From Thermococcus cleftensis (lineage in GTDB: Archaea; Methanobacteriota_B; Thermococci; Thermococcales; Thermococcaceae), in assembly GCF_000265525.1 (NCBI RefSeq), contig NC_018015.1, forward strand, positions 1,338,322-1,402,321: a stretch of DNA of 64,000 nucleotides, written 5' to 3'. Below the pieces are notes generated by a model. The model searched no databases, was not told the origin of the DNA, and saw nothing but the letters and a program-made list of their open reading frames with translations. The first letter of the stretch is position 1; every line of letters starts with the position of its first letter. Below, in pieces: positions 35,191 through 43,716 of this stretch. The position numbers were made by a program, and so were the translations under genes.

Positions 35191-36570
35191 TCACTCCTCT
35201 TCCTCCAAAACTCCCCTGGCCTTTGCGAACTCGACCAGGGCGTAAGCGGCCGCGGCAACGTCTTCCGGCCTCTCGTAGCTTGGAATGCCCGCCTTCTCGA
35301 GAACCTCCTTCGCCCTCTCACTGACGTAGCCGGCCATGAAGAGGCCAAGAACCGGCTTGCCGTTGTTTACCTCCCTGACCGCTCTGACCACGCCCTCGGC
35401 GTGCTCGGTCGGTGTCATTCCTGCGAAGGTCGGGACTACGCAGATGCTTATGAGCATGTCCACGTTCGGGTCCTTGAGGAGGGCCTTGGCCGTTTTGTAG
35501 TAGTCCTCTCCGCGAGCGCTCGCTATCATATCCACTGGGTTCTTAACTGCAGCCATCGGCGGCAGGAATGAGCGCAGCTCCTCCACCGTCTTCTCCTCGA
35601 GGTTGGCAAGCTTCAGCCCGAGCTTGTCTATTGCATCTGCGGTGAGAACCCCGGGACCACCTGCGTTGGTCATTATGGCGACCCTCTTGCCCCTCGGGAG
35701 TGGCTGTGTAAAGGCCCTCGCCATGCTGAGCATGTCGTCTATTGTTTCGGCGATTATGACCCCACTCTGCTTGAACGCCGCCTCGTAAATCTTCCAGCTT
35801 CCAGCGAGCGAACCTGTGTGGCTTGATGCAGCCCTTGCCCCGCTCTCGCTCCTTCCGGCCTTGAGGACTATGACCGGCTTCTTCTTGGTCACGCGCTTGG
35901 CTATCTCCATGAACCTCCTTCCGTCCTTGAGCCCCTCGATGTAGAGCGCTATGGCCTTGTCCTCCTCCGTATCGGCCAGGTACTCTATGAACTCGGCGAA
36001 GTCCACATCGGCCATGTTGCCTATGCTCACGAACTTGGAAAAGCCGATTCCTTCCTTGACGGTCTTGTAGATGATCCCTGCTCCCAAAGCTCCGCTCTGG
36101 CTGATGAAAGCGATGTCCCCCTTCTTCGCGTCCATCACGAAGGTGGCGTTCATATCGTTGTGGGTGTTCATTATTCCGACGCAGTTCGGGCCGACTATCC
36201 TCATACCGTACCTGTGGGCTATCTCAACAAGTTCCTTCTCCTCCCGCTTGCCCTCCTCGCCGACCTCACCGAAGCCTGCCGTGATGAGGATTATCCCCTT
36301 GACGCCCTTCTCGCCGCAGTCGATTATCGTCTGCTTCACGAACCTCTTTGGAACCACCACCACCGCCAAGTCCACATCGTCGGGAATGTCCTTTACGTTC
36401 TTGTATGCCTTGATCCCCTGAACCTCCTCGTCCTTGACGTTCACAGGGTAAACCCTGCCGTCCCTGTACTTCTTAAGGTTCTTGAAGACTTCGTAGCCGA
36501 GCTTGAGGGGGTCGTTCGATGCCCCGATAACAGCTATTGCCCTCGGCTTGAAGAAGTAGTCAAACGTCAT
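35191..36570 (-). CDS. acdA: ADP-forming acetyl-CoA synthetase, alpha subunit
   Basis: Alpha subunit of acyl-CoA synthetase (ADP-forming), which turns acyl-CoA, ADP and phosphate into acid, CoA and ATP. 459 residues: CoA-binding domain starting with AIAVIGASNDPLKLG, then two CoA-ligase-like domains with the phospho-His in ASSHTGSLAGS. ATG 36570 follows GCGGTGAG. Promoter at 36603-36617. It is first in an operon with iorA and iorB, the same order as in Pyrococcus, which points to aryl-acetyl-CoA as substrate. The beta subunit (ATP-grasp) is not in the window. Confidence 0.94.
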   Translation of the reverse strand: MTFDYFFKPRAIAVIGASNDPLKLGYEVFKNLKKYRDGRVYPVNVKDEEVQGIKAYKNVKDIPDDVDLAVVVVPKRFVKQTIIDCGEKGVKGIILITAGFGEVGEEGKREEKELVEIAHRYGMRIVGPNCVGIMNTHNDMNATFVMDAKKGDIAFISQSGALGAGIIYKTVKEGIGFSKFVSIGNMADVDFAEFIEYLADTEEDKAIALYIEGLKDGRRFMEIAKRVTKKKPVIVLKAGRSESGARAASSHTGSLAGSWKIYEAAFKQSGVIIAETIDDMLSMARAFTQPLPRGKRVAIMTNAGGPGVLTADAIDKLGLKLANLEEKTVEELRSFLPPMAAVKNPVDMIASARGEDYYKTAKALLKDPNVDMLISICVVPTFAGMTPTEHAEGVVRAVREVNNGKPVLGLFMAGYVSERAKEVLEKAGIPSYERPEDVAAAAYALVEFAKARGVLEEEE

Positions 36571-36602
36571 CTGCAACTCACCGCTTAAATCTCGGTGGAA
36601 TT

Positions 36603-36617
36603 GTATATAAGCTTTCC
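36603..36617 (-). promoter_or_regulatory. Promoter of acdA-iorA-iorB operon
   Basis: On the minus strand GGGAAAGCTTATATAC gives a BRE followed by a good TATA box (36603-36612), placing the transcription start near 36588 and a leader of about 18 bases with GGTGAG before ATG 36570. Confidence 0.6.
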
Positions 36618-36755
36618 CAAAAAGGACAGTGAGGCATTTATGGGCAGGAGGGAGGAAAAACAAAGCGCTGATGGGCTGAAACGGACATCATTGACCATAT
36701 TCCTCGCCCGAAAGATTTAAGTTAGTCCAGGTTATTATATCCTGTGGTGATGCCA

Positions 36756-37430
36756 ATGGTGAAGGTGAAGTTTCTGGGCCACGCGGCCTTCCTGATAGAG
36801 GGGAGTAAGAAAATCCTGATAGACCCGTTCCTAACCGGTAATCCACAGGCCGCAGCCAAGCCTGAGGAGCTAGATGCTGACTTAATACTAATAACGCACG
36901 CCCACGGGGACCACATTGGCGATGCCGTCGATATAGCCAGGAGAACCGGGGCCAAGATAGTGGCGATGTACGATATCGCCAACTACCTCGTCGAGGGCAA
37001 CGAGGGCATAACCACTATCGGCATGAACTACGGCCCGACCGAGGTCGAGGGTGTTAAAATAGTCCAGGTTCCGGCCTGGCACTCCAGCAGCGACGGCAAG
37101 TACGGCATAGGGAACGCCTGTGGTTACATAATCGAGCTAGACGGCGTCAAGATTTACCACGCCGGCGACACATTCGTCTTCAGGGATATGGAGCTCTTCG
37201 CCGAGCTTTATGGGCCGATAGACCTTGCGCTCCTTCCGATAGGTGGCCACTTCACTATGGGGCCGAGGGAAGCTGCTAAGGCCGTTGAGTTCCTCAGGCC
37301 TAGGAAGGTCGTTCCGATGCATTACAACACCTGGCCGCCGATCTCCGCCGACCCGGAGGAGTTCAGGGGGCTCGTTGGGGAGAAGGCCGAGGTGGTAATT
37401 CTCAAGCCTGGCGAGGAGATTGAGCTTTGA
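36756..37430 (+). CDS. Metal-dependent hydrolase (UPF0173, metallo-beta-lactamase superfamily)
   Basis: 224 residues. THAHGDHIGD is the HxHxDH zinc motif, and PAWHSSSDG, HAGDTFVF and PMHYNTWPP complete the metal ligands. It belongs to the UPF0173 group of unknown substrate. ATG 36756 follows GGTGATG (36747 and 36750 starts overlap it). CGAAAGATTTAAG near 36709-36721 is its promoter. Divergent from the acdA operon. Confidence 0.9.
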   Translation: MVKVKFLGHAAFLIEGSKKILIDPFLTGNPQAAAKPEELDADLILITHAHGDHIGDAVDIARRTGAKIVAMYDIANYLVEGNEGITTIGMNYGPTEVEGVKIVQVPAWHSSSDGKYGIGNACGYIIELDGVKIYHAGDTFVFRDMELFAELYGPIDLALLPIGGHFTMGPREAAKAVEFLRPRKVVPMHYNTWPPISADPEEFRGLVGEKAEVVILKPGEEIEL

Positions 37431-37475
37431 AAAACCTTTTAAGGGCCTTTTCCCACCCCCTTTTTAGGTGGTGAA

Positions 37476-38480
37476 ATGGTTAAAAGGGCCGCTGCTCTGG
37501 CGCTGATCCTGCTGGTGTTCTCGTCCTTCCTCCTGCCTCTTTCCTCCGCCCAGGAGAGGGAAGATAGGCCGAAGTACGACCTCATAATCGTGAGAAACGA
37601 CGATTTAATCGACTACATAGTGGCCCTTCCCTACGCCAAGATGCTCGACGTCCCTATTCTTCCCGTCAATCCCAAGGAGCTCGATCCTGGAACCATAGCC
37701 CAGCTCCAGAGCTACGCCCAGTTCGGCTGGAACCACGTGCTCATAATAGGCGACTCCCAGGCGGTCAGCGATAAGGTTCAGGACGAGCTCCTCAACATGG
37801 GATTCGTGGTGGAGAGGATCGGCGGGGCGGTTAGGACCGAAACTGCCGCAAAGCTGGCTCTCCACTTCTATCCAAACGGTGCCGAGACCGTCGTGGTCGC
37901 CAGCTCCAGCGACTATGGCTCCGCTTTAGCAGCCGCCAGGTGGGCGATGATATACGGCTTTCCCCTCCTGCTGACTCAGGAAGATGCCCTTTCTGACTCC
38001 ACGGCCAACGCTATAAAGAAGCTCAACCCTGACCTGGTGGAGCTGATGGGTGCTGGAATGTCCAAGGACGTGCAGAAGAAGATAGAGGAGATGGGCTACC
38101 AGACCTACTGGGTCAAGGAGAACCTGGAGATAAAGCTTCCGCCCCAGGAGAAGGAGACAAACTGGGTGATGATAGCTGCCGCGGTCCTGCTCTCACTGGC
38201 CGTGGCGGTTCCGGTCTCGCTCTACTACGCTAAGAAGAAGTGGTCTGCCAACAGGGTTCCCATCGAGGTTCTGACCGAGAAGGAGCGCATAGTTGTGAAC
38301 GCGATACTCCAGAGGGGCGGCACGGTGAAGCAGGAGGAGCTACCCGAGCTAACGGGCTATTCAAGGCCCACGATAAGTAGAATTATCCAGGAGCTGGAGA
38401 AGAAGCAACTGGTTGAGAGGGAGAAAGTGGGGAAGACCTTCATAGTCAGGCTGACGAAGGAGATAATAATCCGAGACTAG
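37476..38480 (+). CDS. Membrane-spanning regulator: CWB2-like ectodomain plus cytoplasmic winged helix
   Basis: 334 residues in four parts: signal peptide (1-25, cut near SSAQ), an extracellular domain (about 30-205) with cell-wall-binding-repeat-2 features (HVLIIGDSQAVSD, ERIGGAVRTETAAKLA), one membrane segment (about 228-250, WVMIAAAVLLSLAVAVPVSLYY), and a cytoplasmic MarR/IclR-like winged HTH (about 265-334, GYSRPTISRIIQELEKKQLV). This layout suggests a one-component sensor that reads the cell surface and acts on DNA directly. ATG 37476 follows GGTGGTG; TATA ccttttaagg near 37435. Target genes unknown. Confidence 0.85.
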   Translation: MVKRAAALALILLVFSSFLLPLSSAQEREDRPKYDLIIVRNDDLIDYIVALPYAKMLDVPILPVNPKELDPGTIAQLQSYAQFGWNHVLIIGDSQAVSDKVQDELLNMGFVVERIGGAVRTETAAKLALHFYPNGAETVVVASSSDYGSALAAARWAMIYGFPLLLTQEDALSDSTANAIKKLNPDLVELMGAGMSKDVQKKIEEMGYQTYWVKENLEIKLPPQEKETNWVMIAAAVLLSLAVAVPVSLYYAKKKWSANRVPIEVLTEKERIVVNAILQRGGTVKQEELPELTGYSRPTISRIIQELEKKQLVEREKVGKTFIVRLTKEIIIRD

Positions 38481-38557
38481 CGGTCGGCAAGCCCGAAACC
38501 GCTCATCACTTCTTTTCAGCCCTGGCCGTTCTCCTCATTCCGTAAATGAAAAGGGAA

Positions 38558-38701
38558 TCACTTCCGGAACAGGTGCCCGTGGGCCCTGTTCACGTGCCTC
38601 GTGTACTCCTTGGAGTCCCTGAAGAGCATTCCGCAGCGCGGGCAGCGGTAGTAGCGGGTGCCGTCGCGGTCGTAGAATATAACCGCCTTCAGCTCCGCCA
38701 C
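38558..38701 (-). CDS. 47-residue C2H2 zinc-finger protein
   Basis: A small gene with a full C2H2 finger: Cys20 and Cys23 (YRCPRCG), His36 and His41 (RHVNRAH), that is C-x2-C-x12-H-x4-H, the classic eukaryote-like spacing, with Phe27 and Tyr33 as core residues. The GTG start at 38701 lies six bases after GGAGGTG; GTG 38707 is an alternative. A TATA-like attttaaaat (38736-38745) is at the right distance. Short C2H2 proteins are known in archaea and their viruses, usually as DNA-binding regulators; here the role is unknown. Confidence 0.8.
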   Translation of the reverse strand: MAELKAVIFYDRDGTRYYRCPRCGMLFRDSKEYTRHVNRAHGHLFRK

Positions 38702-38757
38702 TGCCACCACCTCCGGGCTAAGGTGAGAAAGGTCATTTTAAAATTTTACGGAGAGGC

Positions 38758-39573
38758 TTAGACCCATATCCTGTTGCCCTTCACCTTGAGGTAGCCGAGC
38801 GTCTGGAGTTCCTTCAGGAAGTCTTCTATGGCGTCCTCGTCGAAGTAGATGTTCACCCTCCCGTGCTCCTCCTCCACCACGATGGGTTCCCTTTCCATTA
38901 TCGCCTCGATGAGCTCGTTCTTGCGCCTGTGCCTCTCTGCCAGCTCGAGTATGACGTTCGCTAGGACGGAGCGGGCTATCCCCTCGAAGGTTGCATTGAC
39001 GAGGCTCTCCTCCGTGGCGTACTCCTCGGCTATCTCCAGCGCGGCCTCGATGAGCTCCCCTTCGACCTCCATTACCTCCACGAAGTACCTCTTCTCCAGA
39101 GTGTACTCAGTGACCATTCCGACCTCAAAGCGCTTCTCCAGCTCCTCCAGGTACTCCTCGACGTCCTCTATTGGGAAGCGGAGCTCGACCCTGAGAACCT
39201 CTAGGGGTACCTTTTCTCTCAGCACGAGCTTTCCGTCCTTCTCCTCGACCGCGCCGGCCTCGATGAGGGCGGTGACTGCCACCAGCTTTCCGAGGTTGGA
39301 CTCGTCGAAGAGTTCCTCAAGGTTCCTCTCCTCGCCCACCTCCCATTTTCCGAGCATCTCGTCGTAGGCAAACCTGAGCTCCTCTAGCGCCTCCTCGATG
39401 GGTTCCATTCCCTCGGCTCTCTCGAGAAGCTCCGCGTAGGTGCCATCTACCGTGACGTAGTGCGATATCCTGGAAGAAATCTCCTCCTTTGTTCGGTTCA
39501 TTATTCCTGCCCTGCTCAGCTCCCTAGATAGGGCGTTCATATCCTCCCTGCTCAGAACCTCCAGCCTCAAGAC
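38758..39573 (-). CDS. Conserved hypothetical acidic protein
   Basis: 271 residues, very rich in Glu and Leu, almost entirely helical with a winged-helix-like C-terminus (AIEDFLKELQTLGYLKVKGNRIWV). No family recognised. Start uncertain: TTG 39573 follows GGTGAG; GTG 39582 is at the transcription start predicted from the TATA box aaaatatataac (39602-39612) and would be leaderless. It is downstream of the coiled-coil membrane protein gene on the same strand. Confidence 0.7.
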   Translation of the reverse strand, partial: VLRLEVLSREDMNALSRELSRAGIMNRTKEEISSRISHYVTVDGTYAELLERAEGMEPIEEALEELRFAYDEMLGKWEVGEERNLEELFDESNLGKLVAVTALIEAGAVEEKDGKLVLREKVPLEVLRVELRFPIEDVEEYLEELEKRFEVGMVTEYTLEKRYFVEVMEVEGELIEAALEIAEEYATEESLVNATFEGIARSVLANVILELAERHRRKNELIEAIMEREPIVVEEEHGRVNIYFDEDAIEDFLKELQTLGYLKVKGNRIWV

Positions 39574-39628
39574 TCTCACCAAGGTAAAAACGGCGGTGGG
39601 AGTTATATATTTTCCCCCGAAAAACCGA

Positions 39629-40267
39629 TTAGCTCTCCACCAGCTCCGACAGGAGCGCCCTGAGGGGCCTGTTGCCCAGCCTTTCGAGGGTTCCCCTCAC
39701 CTCGTCCTCGAGTTCCGGAGAGTAGCTCGCGTAGAGGTAGAGGGCGTAGGCCATGAGCTTCGGCTCACCCTCGGCCATCTTTTCCACTGCGTTGGCTAGG
39801 ACAGGGTTGTTCAGGAGCTCTTCCGCTATCGCCTTAATCTTTCCCCTGTCGTCCTTCTCAACCGCCTCTCGGAGGGGGCGGTAGAAGAGGGCCAGCACCT
39901 CCCTGGCGAGTCTCTCCCGCTCCTCCAGCTCCTCCATGGGAGTTCCGGTCTTCTCTCCCCTGCTCAACAGGAGGTAAAGCAGCGGTGCGGCCAGGATAAC
40001 GATGGATATCAGGAGGTAGGGGAGCAGGGGGACGTTGAAATAGGGAACGCGGCCCCTTATGAGGATAAGGGCCAGAGTGCCAGCGAGCATCCAGACCCCC
40101 ATGAAGACGAGGTAGTAAATGGTGTAGTCCTTCCTCTGGAGGGCGCGGTACTTCGAGGGCGCCCCTATCTCCTCTAGGTACTTCAGCCTTTCCTCTGCCA
40201 TTTGAATTTCCGCTTCCAGGCGTTTGATGCGCCGGTCTATCTCCTTCAAGACCTCGTCCTTCCCCAT
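39629..40267 (-). CDS. Membrane protein with N-terminal coiled coil, unknown function
   Basis: 212 residues. Residues 1-38 form a coiled coil (EIDRRIKRLEAEIQMAEERLKYLEEI), followed by two hydrophobic segments (YLVFMGVWMLAGTLALILI and LLPYLLISIVILAAPLLYLLL) and a helical cytoplasmic domain of about 100 residues. I do not recognise it. ATG 40267 lies in GGTGGCTGAGATG; GTG 40276 overlaps the site. It follows the glycosyltransferase gene by 23 bases on the same strand, likely the same transcript. Confidence 0.78.
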   Translation of the reverse strand: MGKDEVLKEIDRRIKRLEAEIQMAEERLKYLEEIGAPSKYRALQRKDYTIYYLVFMGVWMLAGTLALILIRGRVPYFNVPLLPYLLISIVILAAPLLYLLLSRGEKTGTPMEELEERERLAREVLALFYRPLREAVEKDDRGKIKAIAEELLNNPVLANAVEKMAEGEPKLMAYALYLYASYSPELEDEVRGTLERLGNRPLRALLSELVES

Positions 40268-40290
40268 CTCAGCCACCGCTCTATCTCTGC

Positions 40291-41445
40291 CTAGATGTTT
40301 CTCATCGTTTCCTCATAAGCCTTTTCTATCTCCCCGCTCACCCTTCTCCAGGAGTAGTGCTTCTCGACCGCCCTCCTTCCGTTGCTCCCGAACCACTTGG
40401 CCAGTTTCTCGTCGCTGAGGAGCTTTTGAATTGCCTCCTCAAGGGCGGGTTCGTTTCCAGGAGGAACCAGGAAGCCGCTCTCGCTCTCCCCCACTATCTC
40501 CGGAATTCCGCCGACGTCAGTTGCTACCACTGGGATTCCCGAGGCCATAGCTTCGAGGATAACTATCCCAAAGGCCTCCGCAGTCGTCGATGGAAGGACG
40601 AAAACGTCCGCCGCCCCGAAGAGGCGCGGCAGAGTGGCGTCGTCCACGTAGCCGAGGAACCTGACCCTGTCCTCGATCTTCAGGAACTTCGCCTGTGCCT
40701 TCAGGAAGGGGAGCATCTCGCCGGAGCCAACCAACACGAGGGTGACGTCTTCCGTCCTCTTCGCCACGCCCTGGAAGGCGTTGAGGAGCACGTGTGGTCC
40801 CTTCCTCGGCGACATTCTGCTGACGTAGAGCACGACCCTTCCCTCGATGCCCAACTCCTCCCTCACTCTCCTTTTGTCCGCCTCACCCAGCGGTCGGAAC
40901 CTCTCGTCGTCCACCCCGTTGGGTATCACCCTGACTGGAACGTCGGTGAAGTGCCTTATGAACGCCTCCGCCGCGCGGCTTACGGCTATTATCTCGTGGG
41001 GGTAGCGGAGGTAGCGGCTGAAGAGGGGCATGGTTAGGCCCAGGGCCTGCCAGAGGCGGGACTCGTGGGAAAATGAGATGCTGTGGGTGGTCAGCAGGGT
41101 CGCCTTCCCCAGCTCCCTGCCCGCCTTGACGGCTTTGAGGGCCAGTGGGGTGAAGGCGTGGTGGGAGTGGACCACATCGTAGTCCTTGAGGAATTCCTCG
41201 AGTTCCCTGCTGGAGGCGAGGGAGTAGCTCATGTTTATCCCGAATATCGGGCTAGTTCTACCTGGAATCTTCACCAGCTCTATCCCGAGGCTCTCCAGCT
41301 CCCCTTCCCTCCCAGTTTCGAGGTCGTTGGTGATTATCGCGACCTCGTGGCCCCTTTCACTGAGCTTCAGTGCCAGACTGTGCATGTGGCTCGCGACGCC
41401 GCCCACTTTGGGGTAGTACCAGTCACTCACCAGCGCTATCCGCAA
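40291..41445 (-). CDS. GT4-family glycosyltransferase
   Basis: 384-residue GT-B fold enzyme. N-terminal acceptor domain begins IALVSDWYYPKVGGVASHM; the C-terminal donor domain has YVSRMSPRKGPHVLLNAF and EAFGIVILEAMASGIPVVATDVGG with the EX7E motif of GT4. It resembles mannosyltransferases of PimA type. TTG 41445 directly follows the UbiA stop codon, with GGGGTGGT as site, so the two genes are coupled. Together they suggest modification of a prenyl or membrane lipid; this is inferred. Confidence 0.88.
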   Translation of the reverse strand: MRIALVSDWYYPKVGGVASHMHSLALKLSERGHEVAIITNDLETGREGELESLGIELVKIPGRTSPIFGINMSYSLASSRELEEFLKDYDVVHSHHAFTPLALKAVKAGRELGKATLLTTHSISFSHESRLWQALGLTMPLFSRYLRYPHEIIAVSRAAEAFIRHFTDVPVRVIPNGVDDERFRPLGEADKRRVREELGIEGRVVLYVSRMSPRKGPHVLLNAFQGVAKRTEDVTLVLVGSGEMLPFLKAQAKFLKIEDRVRFLGYVDDATLPRLFGAADVFVLPSTTAEAFGIVILEAMASGIPVVATDVGGIPEIVGESESGFLVPPGNEPALEEAIQKLLSDEKLAKWFGSNGRRAVEKHYSWRRVSGEIEKAYEETMRNI

Positions 41446-42231
41446 TCAGACCACCCCTGATGCCCTGAAAATCAGGACCGCGGCCATCGCAGCGTCCATC
41501 AGCCTGTAGTTGGTGCGGAGACCGTAAATTGTGGCCCCGAGCAGACCCAGGGTTGGTTGGACTCCCGCGAGGGCCAGACCTACCGCCCCGGCCGAAAATG
41601 CGATGACGAGGGTTTCGGAGAGCCCTTTGCCGATGACTATCGGCGTCGTCCTGAGGCCGGCTTTGAGGTCGCTCTCGTAGTCCTCAAGGTGGTTCCTCAG
41701 CTCAAGGGCGAGTGAGTAGAGGAACACCGCCGCGGCGATGCCCCACTCCTCCACGGTGATTGAGCCGTCGAAGTAGGCCCCGTAGAGGAAGGGCAGGGCC
41801 CCGAAGAATGCCCCGTGGGAGAGGACGTCCACCACCGGCCGCGCCTTGAGCCTCGGTGGGGCCGAGTAAGCGGTTGCCAGCAGGATCATCGATGCGTACA
41901 CCACCAGATCTCCCGCCCCCAGCCTGCCGGCAAGCCCCAGTCCCAGCAGCGCCATGGCGAGGGAAGAGGCAATCCCCGCCCCAAAGCTCAGCTCTCCGCT
42001 GGCCACGGGGTTTTTCTCCCTCTTTCTCGGGTTTATCGAGTCGGTATCCGCGTCAAAGCAGTTGTTTATCGCGAAGGCATAGGCCACGTAGAGGACGAGC
42101 GAAATCAGGAACATGACCAAACGGGTGTAATCGGGGCTGTTCTCCAGACTGAACGTGAGTCCCAGGAGCCCCATGCCTACGAACGCCCGCCCATCGGGGA
42201 TTCGAGCGTTTCTGATAACCGCGCGGAGCAT
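41446..42231 (-). CDS. UbiA-family prenyltransferase
   Basis: 261-residue membrane protein with about eight to nine hydrophobic segments. NNCFDADTDS (first Asp-rich motif) and a second motif in NHLEDYESDLKAG match intramembrane aromatic/lipid prenyltransferases. It differs from the well-known geranylgeranylglyceryl phosphate prenyltransferase of Thermococcales, so the acceptor may be another molecule. ATG 42231 follows GGAGGTAC. The glycosyltransferase gene starts right at its stop. The aminopropyltransferase gene lies upstream, 33 bases away. Confidence 0.85.
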   Translation of the reverse strand: MLRAVIRNARIPDGRAFVGMGLLGLTFSLENSPDYTRLVMFLISLVLYVAYAFAINNCFDADTDSINPRKREKNPVASGELSFGAGIASSLAMALLGLGLAGRLGAGDLVVYASMILLATAYSAPPRLKARPVVDVLSHGAFFGALPFLYGAYFDGSITVEEWGIAAAVFLYSLALELRNHLEDYESDLKAGLRTTPIVIGKGLSETLVIAFSAGAVGLALAGVQPTLGLLGATIYGLRTNYRLMDAAMAAVLIFRASGVV

Positions 42232-42264
42232 GGTTGTACCTCCAAAAAGGTTTTAGAAAAGCCG

Positions 42265-43131
42265 TCAGGCCCTCTCAAGGAGGTCCCTGACGTACTTCGG
42301 CATCTGGAAGAGCGTCTCGTGCCTCTCCGGGTCGTAGTAGTAGAGGCCGAGCTTTTCTGCCCGCCTGGTGTCTACCTTTCTGAAATCGATGTCGCCCTTG
42401 ACCCCCACCAGGAAGCTCCAGGGTGAGGCGTAGCCTATCACCGGGAAGCTGAAGTAGTAAACCCTATCGAAGACCCTCTTCATCGCCCTGTAAGCGTCGA
42501 GGAGCTCGTTGGTGAAGAGGTAAACGCTCCCGGCCTGGGTGATGTAGAGCCCTTTCTCGTTGAGCTTTTCGTAGGCCGAGCGGTAGAACTCCTCGCTGAA
42601 CAGGAGCTTCGCAGGACCAACGGGGTCGGTGGAGTCCACTATTATGACGTCGAAGCGCTCGTCGCTCTCCCGCAGGTACTTCACGCCGTCGCCGATTATG
42701 AGCTCGGCCCTCGGCTCCTCCCCCTTCAGGAGCCTGTCGAGGAGGTCCTTCGCCACGTCGAGGTATATGTAGGAAGCCTCCACCACGCCGTCGTCTATCT
42801 CAACCATCGTAGCCTTCTCCACCGTCCCGTGCTTGAGGACCTCCCTCAGCGTGCCCCCGTCGCCGCCGCCTATGACGAGCACCCTCCTCGGGTTCGGGTG
42901 CGCGAGCATGACCGGGTGAACGAGAACCTCGTGGTAGCTCTCCTCGCCGACCTCAACGAGCTGAACCGTCCCGTCGAGGACGAGCAGTTTGCCAAATCCT
43001 TCAGTCTCATAGATTTCAAGCCTCTGGTACTTCGTCTGGGTCTCAAAGAGCCTCTCCCTGACTTTGAAGCCGACGCCGTAGCCCCTTGGATACCACTCGA
43101 TGAAAGCTCTCTCCTGCTCGTTGTATCCCAT
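42265..43131 (-). CDS. speE: Polyamine aminopropyltransferase (agmatine/spermidine synthase type)
   Basis: Transfers aminopropyl groups from decarboxylated SAM, in Thermococcales mainly to agmatine, giving N1-aminopropylagmatine on the way to spermidine and long polyamines. 288 residues: [17 protein letters not shown] and the [14 protein letters not shown] motif with the catalytic Asp. ATG 43131 follows GGCGGTGAG. The arginine decarboxylase that makes agmatine is encoded 0.6 kb away at 43717-44190. Confidence 0.93.
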   Translation of the reverse strand: MGYNEQERAFIEWYPRGYGVGFKVRERLFETQTKYQRLEIYETEGFGKLLVLDGTVQLVEVGEESYHEVLVHPVMLAHPNPRRVLVIGGGDGGTLREVLKHGTVEKATMVEIDDGVVEASYIYLDVAKDLLDRLLKGEEPRAELIIGDGVKYLRESDERFDVIIVDSTDPVGPAKLLFSEEFYRSAYEKLNEKGLYITQAGSVYLFTNELLDAYRAMKRVFDRVYYFSFPVIGYASPWSFLVGVKGDIDFRKVDTRRAEKLGLYYYDPERHETLFQMPKYVRDLLERA

Positions 43132-43229
43132 GAGTCTCACCGCCCTTAGGTAGGGCACGGGGTTTTAAAGCTTAAGGTTCTTCTGGCCCTGGGAAATTTT
43201 TATAAGCGTCCTCGGGTAGTATCGCGGTG

Positions 43230-43712
43230 ATGAATACCGGAACCCGGCGGGAACTGGCGAGAAAGCTTGGGCTTGTGGAAGAGGAGATTGCTGAGGGCTT
43301 TAAATATGGAATTCCCCACATCGTTGGGGAGATCCTTGAGGACGGTTCGGTTTTTCTCTCGGTGGTGGTCTTTGAGAGCGCAAGGCACAGCTTCCTTCTC
43401 CGAGAGAACGACAGGGTTTTCTTTCTCTATCCTGCGGAGGAACGGAACCGCAGGAGGCTCTTCTTCAAGCTCTGGCGCTTTCTAGACGGCCGAGAGGAGG
43501 ACGGGGCTTTCGTCCCCGGGAAGCGCATCGGGGGGATACTGAAGAACGCCCTCAGGCGGGAGGGCTTCGACGTGCTCTGGATAAACGTCCGTCCGGCTGG
43601 AGATGGCGAGTACATAGACGTCTGGGCGGTGAAGGACGGAACCCGCTACAACCTACTCTTCGAGAAGATCGCCCAGGGCGAGTACGTTCTCCTTGAAATG
43701 GAAAAGGTATGA
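43230..43712 (+). CDS. Conserved hypothetical protein
   Basis: 160 residues, alpha/beta, no Cys, no membrane segment. It contains LARKLGLVEEEIAEGFKYG at the N-terminus, which could be a short helix pair, and a basic middle (ERNRRRLFFKLWRFL). No family recognised. TATA tttataag (43199-43206) lies about 25 bases from ATG 43230, so the mRNA is leaderless or nearly so. It sits alone between the two polyamine genes in the opposite direction; it is convergent with the arginine decarboxylase, 4 bases apart. Confidence 0.72.
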   Translation: MNTGTRRELARKLGLVEEEIAEGFKYGIPHIVGEILEDGSVFLSVVVFESARHSFLLRENDRVFFLYPAEERNRRRLFFKLWRFLDGREEDGAFVPGKRIGGILKNALRREGFDVLWINVRPAGDGEYIDVWAVKDGTRYNLLFEKIAQGEYVLLEMEKV

Positions 43713-43716
43713 AGAA

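Noticed and set aside
38495-38560. A second C/D box sRNA on the minus strand (GTGATGA at 38502-38508 and CTGA upstream)
   Set aside because: No good C box before and no CTGA at a suitable distance after the GTGATGA, and part of it overlaps the HTH gene end.
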